DNA of 64,000 nucleotides from Piscicola geometra (lineage: Eukaryota > Annelida > Clitellata > Hirudinida > Piscicolidae), in NCBI GenBank assembly GCA_943735955.1, contig OX030955.1:6100269-6164268 (forward strand), in the 5' to 3' direction. The notes beneath the pieces are model-generated. The model ran no database searches. It saw only the letters and a program-made list of their open reading frames with translations, and was not told the DNA's origin. Below are positions 1 through 12,321 of the stretch, piece by piece; positions within the stretch are counted from its first letter, which is position 1, and every line of letters begins with the position of its first letter. The position numbers were made by a program, and so were the translations under genes.

Positions 1-2
1 AT

Positions 3-8
3 CGTTCG
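3..8 (+). repeat. Phase marker CGTTCG (exemplar of about 400)
   Basis: The monomer phase is interrupted by four extra bases, giving ...TTCATCGTTCGTCTTCA... The simplest origin is a monomer CGTCTTCAT that lost CTTCA, leaving CGTT. The same interruption recurs about 400 times; the first few start at 3, 97, 191, 474, 865, 995 and 1062. All intervals I tabulated are 9n+4 bp, so no marker of another length exists among them. It is nearly always preceded by a T-type monomer. Base-changed forms occur: CGTTCT at 865, CTTTCG at 1694 and CGTTTG at nine sites in family II. Each marker shifts all reading frames by one base. Confidence 0.95.
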
Positions 9-384
9 TCTTCACCGTCTTCATCGTCTTCACCGTCTTCATCGTCTTCATCGTCTTCACCGTCTTCATTGTCTTCATCGTCTTCACCGTCTTCATCGTT
101 CGTCTTCATCGTCTTCATCGTCTTCACCGTCTTCACCGTCTTCATCGTCTTCACCGTCTTCATCGTCTTCACCGTCTTCATCGTCTTCATCGTTCGTCTT
201 CATCGTCTTCATCGTCTTCACCGTCTTCACCGTTTTCATCGTCTTCATCGTCTTCACCGTCTTCACCGTCTTCATCGTCTTCATCGTCTTCACCGTCTTC
301 ACCGTCTTCACCGTCTTCACCGTCTTCATCGTCTTCATCGTCTTCATCGTCTTCACCGTCTTCACCGTCTTCACCGTCTTCACC

Positions 385-402
385 GATTTCATCGTCTTAA
401 CC
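385..402 (+). repeat. TAA cassette GATTTCATCGTCTTAACC (nine copies)
   Basis: Two linked point variants in neighbouring monomers create TAA. Copies lie at 385, 2300, 5307, 9498, 12232, 12811, 15079, 18395 and 26047. All are in family I and all precede a marker followed within about 30 bp by CGTTTTCACCGCC. The cassette stops a + strand frame (TAA at 398, 2313, 5320 and so on) and also gives TAA on the - strand (5'-GGTTAAGAC). It is why otherwise endless open frames end at 5322, 9513, 12247, 18410 and 26062. The sites at 5720 and 7720 have the CCGCC signature without the cassette. Confidence 0.9.
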
Positions 403-1061
403 GTCTTCATCGTCTTCACCGTCTTCATCGTCTTCACCGTCTTCATCGTCTTCACCGTCTTCATCGTCTTCATCGTTCGTCTTCACCGTCTTCACCGTTT
501 TCACCGCCTTCATCGTCTTCACCGTCTTCACCGTCTTCACCGTCTTCACCGTCTTCATCGTCTTCATCGTCTTCATCGTCTTCACCGTCTTCACCGTCTT
601 CATCGTCTTCACCGTCTTCATCGTCTTCACCGTCTTCATTGTCTTCACCGTCTTCATCGTCTTCATCGTCTTCACCGTCTTCACCGTCTTCATCGTCTTC
701 ACCGTCTTCACCGTCTTCATCATCTTCACCGTCTTCATCGTCTTCATCGTCTTCACCGTCTTCATCGTCTTCACCGTCTTCATCGTCTTCACCGTCTTCA
801 TCGTCTTCACCGTCTTCATCGTCTTCACCGTCTTCATCGTCTTCACCGTCTTCATCGTCTTCATCGTTCTTCTTCATCGTCTTCATCGTCTTCATCGTCT
901 TCACCGTCTTCATCGTCTTCACCGTCTTCATCGTCTTCACCGTCTTCATCGTCTTCACCGTCTTCATCGTCTTCACCGTCTTCATCGTCTTCATCGTTCG
1001 TCTTCATCGTCTCCATCGTCTTCATCGTCTTCACCGTCTTCATCGTCTTCACCGTCTTCAT

Positions 1062-1927
1062 CGTTCGTCTTCACCGTCTTCATCGACTTCACCGTCTTCA
1101 TTGTCTTCACCGTCTTCATCGTCTTCACCGTCTTCACCGTCTTCACCGTCTTCACCGTCTTCATCGTCTTCATCGTCTTCACCGTCTTCATCGTCTTCAC
1201 CGTCTTCATCGTCTTCATCGTCTTCACCGTCTTCACCGTCTTCACCGTCTTCATCGTCTTAATCGTCTTCACCGTCTTCATCGTCTTCACCGTCTTCATC
1301 GTATTCACCGTTTTCATCGTCTTCACCGTCTTCATCGTCTTCACCGTCTTCATCGTCATCATCGTTCGTCTTCATCGTCTTCATCGTCTTCATCGTCTTC
1401 ACCGTCTTCATCGTCTTCACCGTCTTCATCGTCTTCACCGTCTTCATCGTCTTCACCGTCTTCATCGTCTTCACCGTCTTCATCGTCTTCACCGTCTTCA
1501 TCGTCTTCACCGTCTTCATCGTTCGTCTTCACCGTCTTCATCGTCTTCATCGTTCGTCTTCATCGTCTTCATCGTCTTCATCGTCTTCACCGTCTTCACC
1601 GTCTTCATCGTTCGTCTTCACCGTCTTCATCAACTTCACCGTCTTCATCGTCTTCATCGTCTTCATCGTCTTCACCGTCTTCATCGTCTTCATCTTTCGT
1701 CTTCATCGTCTTCATCGTCTTCACCGTCTTCATCGTCTTCACCGTCTTCATCGTCTTCACCGTCTTCACCGTCTTCACCGTCTTCATCGTCTTCACCGTC
1801 TTCACCGTATTCACCGTCTTCACCGTCTTCACCGTCTTCATCGTCTTCACCGTCTTCACCGTCTTCACCGTCTTCATCGTTCGTCTTCATCGTCTTCATC
1901 GTCTTCACCGTCTTCATCGTCTTCATC
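1062..1927 (+). repeat. Irregular family I segment between duplicates
   Basis: Marker intervals are 301, 157, 31, 58, 85, 184 and 49 bp, a series I did not find elsewhere. It includes a unique CTTAATCG variant that gives a TAA at 1260-1262, a CGTCATCATC variant near 1350, and the altered marker CTTTCG at 1694. It is still pure 9-bp satellite with no gene. Confidence 0.8.
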
Positions 1928-2865
1928 GTTCGTCTTCACCGTCTTCATCGTCTTCACCGTCTTCATCGTCTTCATCGTCTTCACCGTCTTCATTGTCTTC
2001 ATCGTCTTCACCGTCTTCATCGTTCGTCTTCATCGTCTTCATCGTCTTCACCGTCTTCACCGTCTTCATCGTCTTCACCGTCTTCATCGTCTTCACCGTC
2101 TTCATCGTCTTCATCGTTCGTCTTCATCGTCTTCATCGTCTTCACCGTCTTCACCGTTTTCATCGTCTTCATCGTCTTCACCGTCTTCACCGTCTTCATC
2201 GTCTTCATCGTCTTCACCATCTTCACCGTCTTCACCGTCTTCACCGTCTTCATCGTCTTCATCGTCTTCATCGTCTTCACCGTCTTCACCGTCTTCACCG
2301 ATTTCATCGTCTTAACCGTCTTCATCGTCTTCACCGTCTTCATCGTCTTCACCGTCTTCATCGTCTTCACCGTCTTCATCGTCTTCATCGTTCGTCTTCA
2401 CCGTCTTCACCGTTTTCACCGCCTTCATCGTCTTCACCGTCTTCACCGTCTTCACCGTCTTCACCGTCTTCATCGTCTTCATCGTCTTCACCGTCTTCAC
2501 CGTCTTCACCGTCTTCATCGTCTTCACCGTCTTCATCGTCTTCATCGTCTTCACCGTCTTCATTGTCTTCACCGTCTTCATCGTCTTCATCGTCTTCACC
2601 GTCTTCACCGTCTTCATCGTCTTCATCGTCTTCACCGTCTTCATCGTCTTCACCGTCTTCATCGTCTTCACCGTCTTCATCGTCTTCACCGTCTTCATCG
2701 TCTTCACCGTCTTCATCGTCTTCACCGTCTTCATCGTCTTCACCGTCTTCATCGTCTTCACCGTCTTCATCGTCTTCACCGTCTTCATCGTCTTCATCGT
2801 TCGTCTTCATCGTCTCCATCGTCTTCATCGTCTTCACCGTCTTCATCGTCTTCACCGTCTTCATC
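1927..2865 (+). repeat. 1.92-kb tandem duplication, right copy
   Basis: Intervals are 94, 94, 274, 409 and 67 bp, pairing with the segment that starts at base 3. A CACCATC variant near 2217 is absent from the left copy. It ends at marker 2865, where the first full family I core HOR begins. Confidence 0.85.
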
Positions 2866-3819
2866 GTTCGTCTTCACCGTCTTCATCGACTTCACCGTCT
2901 TCATTGTCTTCACCGTCTTCATCGTCTTCACCGTCTTCATCGTCTTCATCGTTCGTCTTCACCGTCTTCACCGTCTTCATCGTCTTCACCGTCTTCATCG
3001 TCTTCACCGTCTTCATCGTCTTCATCGTTCGTCTTCACCGTCTTCACCGACTTCATCGTCTTCACCGTCTTCATCGACTTCACCGTCTTCATTGTCTTCA
3101 CCGTCTTCATTGTCTTCACCGTCTTCATCGTCTTCATCGTTCGTCTTCATCGTCTTCATCTTCTTCACCGTCTTCATCGTCTTCACCGTCTTCATCGTCT
3201 TCACCGTCTTCATCGTCTTCACCGTCTTCATCGTCTTCACCGTCTTCATCGTCTTCACCGTCTTCATCGTCTTCACCGTCTTCATCGTCTTCATCGTTCG
3301 TCTTCACCGTCTTCACCGACTTCATCGTCTTCACCGTCTTCATCGTCTTCACCGTCTTCATCGTCTTCACCGTCTTCATCGTCTTCATCGTTCGTCTTCA
3401 CCGTTTTCACCGACTTCATCGTCTTCACCGTCTTCATCGTTTTCACCGTCTTCATCGTCTTCACCGTCTTCATCGTCTTCATCGTTCGTCTTCACCGTCT
3501 TCACCGTCTTCATCGTCTTCATCGTCTTCACCGTCTTCACCGTCTTCATCGTCTTCATCGTCTTCACCGTCTTCACCGTCTTCACCGTCTTCACCGTCTT
3601 CATCGTCTTCATCGTTCGTCTTCATCGTCTTCATCGTCTTCATCGTCTTCACCGTCTTCATCGTCTTCACCGTCTTCATCGTCTTCACCGTCTTCATCGT
3701 CTTCACCGTCTTCATCGTCTTCACCGTCTTCATCGTCTTCATCGTTCGTCTTCATCGTCTCCATCGTCTTCATCGTCTTCACCGTCTTCACCGTCTTCAT
3801 CGTCTTCACCGTCTTCATC
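2865..3819 (+). repeat. Family I core HOR, reference copy (954 bp)
   Basis: Intervals are 85, 76, 112, 157, 94, 94, 130, 130 and 76 bp. The 85-bp interval carries CGACTTC then ATTGTC. The 112-bp interval carries CGACTTC twice and ATTGTC twice. The 157-bp interval opens with CATCTTCTTC and is then an almost perfect alternation of T-type and C-type monomers. The two 94-bp intervals open with CACCGACTTC, and the second also has CGTTTTC. The last carries CGTCTCC. The 10345-11299 copy has the same total length (954 bp) with a slightly different interval split. Confidence 0.88.
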
Positions 3820-4813
3820 GTTCGTCTTCACCGTCTTCATCGACTTCACCGTCTTCATTGTCTTCACCGTCTTCATCGTCTTCACCGTCTTCATCGTCTT
3901 CATCGTTCGTCTTCACCGTCTTCATCGTCTTCACCGTCTTCATCGTCTTCACCGTCTTCATCGTCTTCATCGTTCGTCTTCACCGTCTTCACCGACTTCA
4001 TCGTCTTCACCGTCTTCATCGACTTCACCGTCTTCATTGTCTTCACCGTCTTCATTGTCTTCACCGTCTTCATCGTCTTCATCGTTCGTCTTCATCGTCT
4101 TCATCTTCTTCACCGTCTTCATCGTCTTCACCGTCTTCATCGTCTTCACCGTCTTCATCGTCTTCACCGTCTTCATCGTCTTCACCGTCTTCATCGTCTT
4201 CACCGTCTTCATCGTCTTCATCGTTCGTCTTCACCGTCTTCACCGACTTCATCGTCTTCACCGTCTTCATCGTCTTCACCGTCTTCATCGTCTTCACCGT
4301 CTTCATCGTCTTCACCGTCTTCATCGTCTTCATCGTTCGTCTTCATCGTCTCCATCGTCTTCATCGTCTTCACCGTCTTCACCGTCTTCATCGTCTTCAC
4401 CGTCTTCATCGTTCGTCTTCACCGTCTTCATCGACTTCACCGTCTTCATTGTCTTCACCGTCTTCATCGTCTTCACCGTCTTCATCGTCTTCATCGTTCG
4501 TCTTCACCGTCTTCATCGTCTTCACCGTCTTCATCGTCTTCACCGTCTTCATCGTCTTCATCGTTCGTCTTCACCGTCTTCACCGACTTCATCGTCTTCA
4601 CCGTCTTCATCGACTTCACCGTCTTCATTGTCTTCACCGTCTTCATTGTCTTCACCGTCTTCATCGTCTTCATCGTTCGTCTTCATCGTCTTCATCTTCT
4701 TCACCGTCTTCATCGTCTTCACCGTCTTCATCGTCTTCACCGTCTTCATCGTCTTCACCGTCTTCATCGTCTTCACCGTCTTCATCGTCTTCACCGTCTT
4801 CATCGTCTTCATC
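3743..4813 (+). repeat. 591-bp tandem duplication
   Basis: Markers 3743, 3819, 3904, 3971 and 4083 recur exactly 591 bp later at 4334, 4410, 4495, 4562 and 4674, with the interval series 76-85-67-112-139. The repeated part is a shortened core HOR: the 76-bp interval is 67 bp, one monomer less. The copies diverge after 4222 and 4813, where intervals are 112 and 94 bp. Confidence 0.87.
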
Positions 4814-5656
4814 GTTCGTCTTCACCGTCTTCACCGACTTCATCGTCTTCACCGTCTTCATCGTCTTCACCGTCTTCATCGTCTTCACCGTCTTCATCGT
4901 CTTCATCGTTCGTCTTCACCGTCTTCACCGACTTCATCGTCTTCACCGTCTTCATCGTTTTCACCGTCTTCATCGTCTTCACCGTCTTCATCGTCTTCAT
5001 CGTTCGTCTTCACCGTCTTCACCGTCTTCATCGTCTTCATCGTCTTCACCGTCTTCACCGTCTTCATCGTCTTCATCGTCTTCACCGTCTTCACCGTCTT
5101 CACCGTCTTCACCGTCTTCATCGTCTTCATCGTCTTCACCGTCTTCATCGTCTTCACCGTCTTCATCGTCTTCATCGTTCGTCTTCACCGTCTTCATCGT
5201 CTTCACCGTCTTCACCGTTTTCACCGTCTTCACCGTCTTCACCGTCTTCATCGTCTTCATCGTCTTCATCGTCTTCACCGTCTTCACCGTCTTCACCGTC
5301 TTCACCGATTTCATCGTCTTAACCGTCTTCATCGTCTTCACCGTCTTCATCGTCTTCACCGTCTTCATCGTCTTCACCGTCTTCATCGTCTTCATCGTTC
5401 GTCTTCACCGTCTTCACCGTTTTCACCGCCTTCATCGTCTTCACCGTCTTCACCGTCTTCACCGTCTTCACCGTCTTCATCGTCTTCATCGTCTTCATCG
5501 TCTTCACCGTCTTCACCGTCTTCACCGTCTTCATCGTCTTCACCGTCTTCATCGTCTTCACCGTCTTCATCGTCTTCACCGTCTTCATCGTCTTCATCGT
5601 TCGTCTTCATCGTCTCCATCGTCTTCACCGTCTTCATCGTCTTCATCGTCTTCATC
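4813..5656 (+). repeat. HOR tail and TAA-cassette module
   Basis: Intervals are 94, 94, 175, 220, 202 and 58 bp. From 4907 to 5656 it matches 9098-9847 at an offset of 4191 bp, with the same interval series and the same variants, including the TAA cassette (5320 and 9511). This larger repeat contains the 1999-bp duplication, so at least two rounds of amplification are visible. Confidence 0.86.
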
Positions 5657-7655
5657 GTTCGTCTTCACCGTCTTCATCGTCTTCACCGTCTTCATCGTCT
5701 TCATCGTTCGTCTTCACCGTCTTCACCGTTTTCACCGCCTTCATCGTCTTCACCGTCTTCACCGTCTTCACCGTCTTCACCGTCTTCATCGTCTTCACCG
5801 TCTTCACCGTCTTCACCGTCTTCATCGTCTTCACCGTCTTCATCGTCTTCATCGTCTTCATTGTCTTCACCGTCTTCATCGTCTTCATCGTCTTCACCGT
5901 CTTCATCGTCTTCATCGTCTTCACCGTCTTCATCGTCTTCACCGTCTTCATCGTCTTCACCGTCTTCATCGTCTTCACCGTCTTCATCGTCTTCACCGTC
6001 TTCATCGTCTTCACCGTCTTCATCGTCTTCACCGTCTTCATCGTCTTCATCGTTCGTCTTCACCGTCTTCACCGACTTCATCGTCTTCACCGTCTTCATC
6101 GTCTTCACCGTCTTCATCGTCTTCACCGTCTTCATCGTCTTCATCGTTCGTCTTCACCGTTTTCACCGACTTCATCGTCTTCACCGTCTTCATCGTTTTC
6201 ACCGTCTTCATCGTCTTCACCGTCTTCATCGTCTTCATCGTTCGTCTTCACCGTCTTCACCGTCTTCATCGTCTTCATCGTCTTCACCGTCTTCACCGTC
6301 TTCATCGTCTTCATCGTCTTCACCGTCTTCACCGTCTTCACCGTCTTCACCGTCTTCATCGTCTTCATCGTTCGTCTTCATCGTCTTCATCGTCTTCATC
6401 GTCTTCACCGTCTTCATCGTCTTCACCGTCTTCATCGTCTTCACCGTCTTCATCGTCTTCACCGTCTTCATCGTCTTCACCGTCTTCATCGTCTTCATCG
6501 TTCGTCTTCATCGTCTCCATCGTCTTCATCGTCTTCACCGTCTTCACCGTCTTCATCGTCTTCACCGTCTTCATCGTTCGTCTTCACCGTCTTCATCGAC
6601 TTCACCGTCTTCATTGTCTTCACCGTCTTCATCGTCTTCACCGTCTTCATCGTCTTCATCGTTCGTCTTCACCGTCTTCACCGTCTTCATCGTCTTCACC
6701 GTCTTCATCGTCTTCACCGTCTTCATCGTCTTCATCGTTCGTCTTCACCGTCTTCACCGACTTCATCGTCTTCACCGTCTTCATCGACTTCACCGTCTTC
6801 ATTGTCTTCACCGTCTTCATTGTCTTCACCGTCTTCATCGTCTTCATCGTTCGTCTTCATCGTCTTCATCTTCTTCACCGTCTTCATCGTCTTCACCGTC
6901 TTCATCGTCTTCACCGTCTTCATCGTCTTCACCGTCTTCATCGTCTTCACCGTCTTCATCGTCTTCACCGTCTTCATCGTCTTCACCGTCTTCATCGTCT
7001 TCATCGTTCGTCTTCACCGTCTTCACCGACTTCATCGTCTTCACCGTCTTCATCGTCTTCACCGTCTTCATCGTCTTCACCGTCTTCATCGTCTTCATCG
7101 TTCGTCTTCACCGTCTTCACCGACTTCATCGTCTTCACCGTCTTCATCGTTTTCACCGTCTTCATCGTCTTCACCGTCTTCATCGTCTTCATCGTTCGTC
7201 TTCACCGTCTTCACCGTCTTCATCGTCTTCATCGTCTTCACCGTCTTCACCGTCTTCATCGTCTTCATCGTCTTCACCGTCTTCACCGTCTTCACCGTCT
7301 TCACCGTCTTCATCGTCTTCATCGTCTTCACCGTCTTCATCGTCTTCACCGTCTTCATCGTCTTCATCGTTCGTCTTCACCGTCTTCATCGTCTTCACCG
7401 TCTTCACCGTTTTCACCGTCTTCACCGTCTTCACCGTCTTCACCGTCTTCACCGTCTTCACCGTCTTCACCGTCTTCATCGTCTTCATCGTCTTCATCGT
7501 CTTCACCGTCTTCACCGTCTTCACCGTCTTCATCGTCTTCACCGTCTTCATCGTCTTCACCGTCTTCATCGTCTTCACCGTCTTCATCGTCTTCATCGTT
7601 CGTCTTCATCGTCTCCATCGTCTTCACCGTCTTCATCGTCTTCATCGTCTTCATC
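5656..7655 (+). repeat. 1999-bp tandem duplication, copy 1
   Basis: Intervals are 49, 346, 94, 94, 130, 130, 76, 85, 76, 112, 157, 94, 94, 175, 229 and 58 bp. Through marker 7193 each marker recurs 1999 bp further on, and the translated strings of the matching frames are identical over about 1.5 kb. Near its end (7368-7597) it lacks the TAA cassette: the place where other copies have GATTTC and CTTAACC holds ordinary monomers. Confidence 0.88.
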
Positions 7656-9192
7656 GTTCGTCTTCACCGTCTTCATCGTCTTCACCGTCTTCATCGTCTT
7701 CATCGTTCGTCTTCACCGTCTTCACCGTTTTCACCGCCTTCATCGTCTTCACCGTCTTCACCGTCTTCACCGTCTTCACCGTCTTCATCGTCTTCACCGT
7801 CTTCACCGTCTTCACCGTCTTCATCGTCTTCACCGTCTTCATCGTCTTCATCGTCTTCATTGTCTTCACCGTCTTCATCGTCTTCATCGTCTTCACCGTC
7901 TTCATCGTCTTCATCGTCTTCACCGTCTTCATCGTCTTCACCGTCTTCATCGTCTTCACCGTCTTCATCGTCTTCACCGTCTTCATCGTCTTCACCGTCT
8001 TCATCGTCTTCACCGTCTTCATCGTCTTCACCGTCTTCATCGTCTTCATCGTTCGTCTTCACCGTCTTCACCGACTTCATCGTCTTCACCGTCTTCATCG
8101 TCTTCACCGTCTTCATCGTCTTCACCGTCTTCATCGTCTTCATCGTTCGTCTTCACCGTTTTCACCGACTTCATCGTCTTCACCGTCTTCATCGTTTTCA
8201 CCGTCTTCATCGTCTTCACCGTCTTCATCGTCTTCATCGTTCGTCTTCACCGTCTTCACCGTCTTCATCGTCTTCATCGTCTTCACCGTCTTCACCGTCT
8301 TCATCGTCTTCATCGTCTTCACCGTCTTCACCGTCTTCACCGTCTTCACCGTCTTCATCGTCTTCATCGTTCGTCTTCATCGTCTTCATCGTCTTCATCG
8401 TCTTCACCGTCTTCATCGTCTTCACCGTCTTCATCGTCTTCACCGTCTTCATCGTCTTCACCGTCTTCATCGTCTTCACCGTCTTCATCGTCTTCATCGT
8501 TCGTCTTCATCGTCTCCATCGTCTTCATCGTCTTCACCGTCTTCACCGTCTTCATCGTCTTCACCGTCTTCATCGTTCGTCTTCACCGTCTTCATCGACT
8601 TCACCGTCTTCATTGTCTTCACCGTCTTCATCGTCTTCACCGTCTTCATCGTCTTCATCGTTCGTCTTCACCGTCTTCACCGTCTTCATCGTCTTCACCG
8701 TCTTCATCGTCTTCACCGTCTTCATCGTCTTCATCGTTCGTCTTCACCGTCTTCACCGACTTCATCGTCTTCACCGTCTTCATCGACTTCACCGTCTTCA
8801 TTGTCTTCACCGTCTTCATTGTCTTCACCGTCTTCATCGTCTTCATCGTTCGTCTTCATCGTCTTCATCTTCTTCACCGTCTTCATCGTCTTCACCGTCT
8901 TCATCGTCTTCACCGTCTTCATCGTCTTCACCGTCTTCATCGTCTTCACCGTCTTCATCGTCTTCACCGTCTTCATCGTCTTCACCGTCTTCATCGTCTT
9001 CATCGTTCGTCTTCACCGTCTTCACCGACTTCATCGTCTTCACCGTCTTCATCGTCTTCACCGTCTTCATCGTCTTCACCGTCTTCATCGTCTTCATCGT
9101 TCGTCTTCACCGTCTTCACCGACTTCATCGTCTTCACCGTCTTCATCGTTTTCACCGTCTTCATCGTCTTCACCGTCTTCATCGTCTTCATC
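7655..9192 (+). repeat. 1999-bp tandem duplication, copy 2
   Basis: Markers 7704, 8050, 8144, 8238, 8368, 8498, 8574, 8659, 8735, 8847, 9004, 9098 and 9192 mirror those of copy 1. The copies diverge after 9367, where this one continues into a 220-bp interval with the TAA cassette instead of 229 bp without it. Near-identity suggests a recent event or active homogenisation. Confidence 0.88.
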
Positions 9193-10345
9193 GTTCGTCT
9201 TCACCGTCTTCACCGTCTTCATCGTCTTCATCGTCTTCACCGTCTTCACCGTCTTCATCGTCTTCATCGTCTTCACCGTCTTCACCGTCTTCACCGTCTT
9301 CACCGTCTTCATCGTCTTCATCGTCTTCACCGTCTTCATCGTCTTCACCGTCTTCATCGTCTTCATCGTTCGTCTTCACCGTCTTCATCGTCTTCACCGT
9401 CTTCACCGTTTTCACCGTCTTCACCGTCTTCACCGTCTTCATCGTCTTCATCGTCTTCATCGTCTTCACCGTTTTCACCGTCTTCACCGTCTTCACCGAT
9501 TTCATCGTCTTAACCGTCTTCATCGTCTTCACCGTCTTCATCGTCTTCACCGTCTTCATCGTCTTCACCGTCTTCATCGTCTTCATCGTTCGTCTTCACC
9601 GTCTTCACCGTTTTCACCGCCTTCATCGTCTTCACCGTCTTCACCGTCTTCACCGTCTTCACCGTCTTCATCGTCTTCATCGTCTTCATCGTCTTCACCG
9701 TCTTCACCGTCTTCACCGTCTTCATCGTCTTCACCGTCTTCATCGTCTTCACCGTCTTCATCGTCTTCACCGTCTTCATCGTCTTCATCGTTCGTCTTCA
9801 TCGTCTCCATCGTCTTCACCGTCTTCATCGTCTTCATCGTCTTCATCGTTCGTCTTCACCGTCTTCATCGTCTTCACCGTCTTCATCGTCTTCATCGTTC
9901 GTCTTCACCGTCTTCACCGTTTTCACCGCCTTCATCGTCTTCACCGTCTTCACCGTCTTCACCGTCTTCACCGTCTTCATCGTCTTCACCGTCTTCACCG
10001 TCTTCACCGTCTTCATCGTCTTCACCGTCTTCATCGTCTTCATCGTCTTCATTGTCTTCACCGTCTTCATCGTCTTCATCGTCTTCACCGTCTTCATCGT
10101 CTTCATCGTCTTCACCGTCTTCATCGTCTTCACCGTCTTCATCGTCTTCACCGTCTTCATCGTCTTCACCGTCTTCATCGTCTTCACCGTCTTCATCGTC
10201 TTCACCGTCTTCATCGTCTTCACCGTCTTCATCGTCTTCACCGTCTTCATCGTCTTCACCGTCTTCATCGTCTTCACCGTCTTCATCGTCTTCATCGTTC
10301 GTCTTCATCGTCTCCATCGTCTTCATCGTCTTCACCGTCTTCATC
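9192..10345 (+). repeat. TAA-cassette module with expanded interval
   Basis: Intervals are 175, 220, 202, 58, 49, 400 and 49 bp. The first four match 5001-5656. The 400-bp interval corresponds to 346 bp at 5705 and 7704 but is 54 bp longer, that is three extra 18-bp dimers in an alternating T/C tract at about 10105-10285. Confidence 0.82.
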
Positions 10346-12321
10346 GTTCGTCTTCACCGTCTTCATCGACTTCACCGTCTTCATTGTCTTCACCGTCTTC
10401 ATCGTCTTCACCGTCTTCATCGTCTTCATCGTTCGTCTTCACCGTCTTCACCGTCTTCATCGTCTTCACCGTCTTCATCGTCTTCACCGTCTTCATCGTC
10501 TTCATCGTTCGTCTTCACCGTCTTCACCGACTTCATCGTCTTCACCGTCTTCATCGACTTCACCGTCTTCATTGTCTTCACCGTCTTCATTGTCTTCACC
10601 GTCTTCATCGTCTTCATCGTTCGTCTTCATCGTCTTCATCTTCTTCACCGTCTTCATCGTCTTCACCGTCTTCATCGTCTTCACCGTCTTCATCGTCTTC
10701 ACCGTCTTCATCGTCTTCACCGTCTTCATCGTCTTCACCGTCTTCATCGTCTTCACCGTCTTCATCGTCTTCATCGTTCGTCTTCACCGTCTTCACCGAC
10801 TTCATCGTCTTCACCGTCTTCATCGTCTTCACCGTCTTCATCGTCTTCACCGTCTTCATCGTCTTCATCGTTCGTCTTCACCGTTTTCACCGACTTCATC
10901 GTCTTCACCGTCTTCATCGTTTTCACCGTCTTCATCGTCTTCACCGTCTTCATCGTCTTCATCGTTCGTCTTCACCGTCTTCACCGTCTTCATCGTCTTC
11001 ATCGTCTTCACCGTCTTCACCGTCTTCATCGTCTTCATCGTCTTCACCGTCTTCACCGTCTTCACCGTCTTCACCGTCTTCACCGTCTTCATCGTCTTCA
11101 TCGTTCGTCTTCATCGTCTTCATCGTCTTCATCGTCTTCACCGTCTTCATCGTCTTCACCGTCTTCATCGTCTTCACCGTCTTCATCGTCTTCACCGTCT
11201 TCATCGTCTTCACCGTCTTCATCGTCTTCATCGTTCGTCTTCATCGTCTCCATCGTCTTCATCGTCTTCACCGTCTTCATCGTCTTCACCGTCTTCATCG
11301 TTCGTCTTCATCGTCTTCATCGACTTCACCGTCTTCATTGTCTTCACCGTCTTCATCGTCTTCACCGTCTTCATCGTCTTCATCGTTCGTCTTCACCGTC
11401 TTCACCGTCTTCATCGTCTTCACCGTCTTCATCGTCTTCACCGTCTTCATCGTCTTCATCGTTCGTCTTCACCGTCTTCACCGACTTCATCGTCTTCACC
11501 GTCTTCCTCGACTTCACCGTCTTCATTGTCTTCACCGTCTTCATTGTCTTCACCGTCTTCATCGTCTTCATCGTTCGTCTTCATCGTCTTCATCTTCTTC
11601 ACCGTCTTCATCGTCTTCACCGTCTTCATCGTCTTCACCGTCTTCATCGTCTTCACCGTCTTCATCGTCTTCACCGTCTTCATCGTCTTCACCGTCTTCA
11701 TCGTCTTCACCGTCTTCATCGTCTTCACCGTCTTCATCGTCTTCATCGTTCGTCTTCACCGTCTTCACCGACTTCATCGTCTTCACCGTCTTCATCGTCT
11801 TCACCGTCTTCATCGTCTTCACCGTCTTCATCGTCTTCATCGTTCGTCTTCACCGTCTTCACCGACTTCATCGTCTTCACCGTCTTCATCGTTTTCACCG
11901 TCTTCATCGTCTTCACCGTCTTCATCGTCTTCATCGTTCGTCTTCACCGTCTTCACCGTCTTCATCGTCTTCATCGTCTTCACCGTCTTCACCGTCTTCA
12001 TCGTCTTCATCGTCTCCACCGTCTTCACCGTCTTCACCGTCTTCACCGTCTTCATCGTCTTCATCGTCTTCACCGTCTTCATCGTCTTCACCGTCTTCAT
12101 CGTCTTCATCGTTCGTCTTCACCGTCTTCATCGTCTTCACCGTCTTCACCGTTTTCACCGTCTTCACCGTCTTCACCGTCTTCATCGTCTTCATCGTCTT
12201 CACCGTCTTCACCGTCTTCACCGTCTTCACCGATTTCATCGTCTTAACCGTCTTCATCGTCTTCACCGTCTTCATCGTCTTCACCGTCTTCATCGTCTTC
12301 ACCGTCTTCATCGTCTTCATC
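10345..12321 (+). repeat. Two consecutive family I core HORs
   Basis: The first runs 85, 76, 112, 157, 94, 94, 139, 130, 67 bp (to 11299). The second runs 85, 76, 112, 175, 94, 94, 175, 211 bp. The alternating tract after marker 11572 is one dimer longer than in the first copy. The second copy has singletons such as TTCCTCG near 11507 and CGTCTCCACC near 12014. It enters a TAA-cassette interval at 12110. Confidence 0.85.

Larger units (their letters stand above)
3..1062 (+). repeat. 1.92-kb tandem duplication, left copy
   Basis: Marker intervals are 94, 94, 283, 391, 130 and 67 bp. The segment 1927-2865 has 94, 94, 274, 409 and 67. The two copies are 1924 bp apart at the left and 1915 bp apart after a one-monomer difference. 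Both carry a TAA cassette (398 and 2313) and a following CCGCCTTC variant. The left copy has an extra 130-bp interval beginning at the altered marker CGTTCT (865). Confidence 0.85.

Noticed and set aside
3..8. CENP-B box or other known centromere protein site at the marker
   Set aside because: The marker shares only a TTCG core with the CENP-B box. The remaining required bases are absent. Centromere function cannot be judged from sequence alone.
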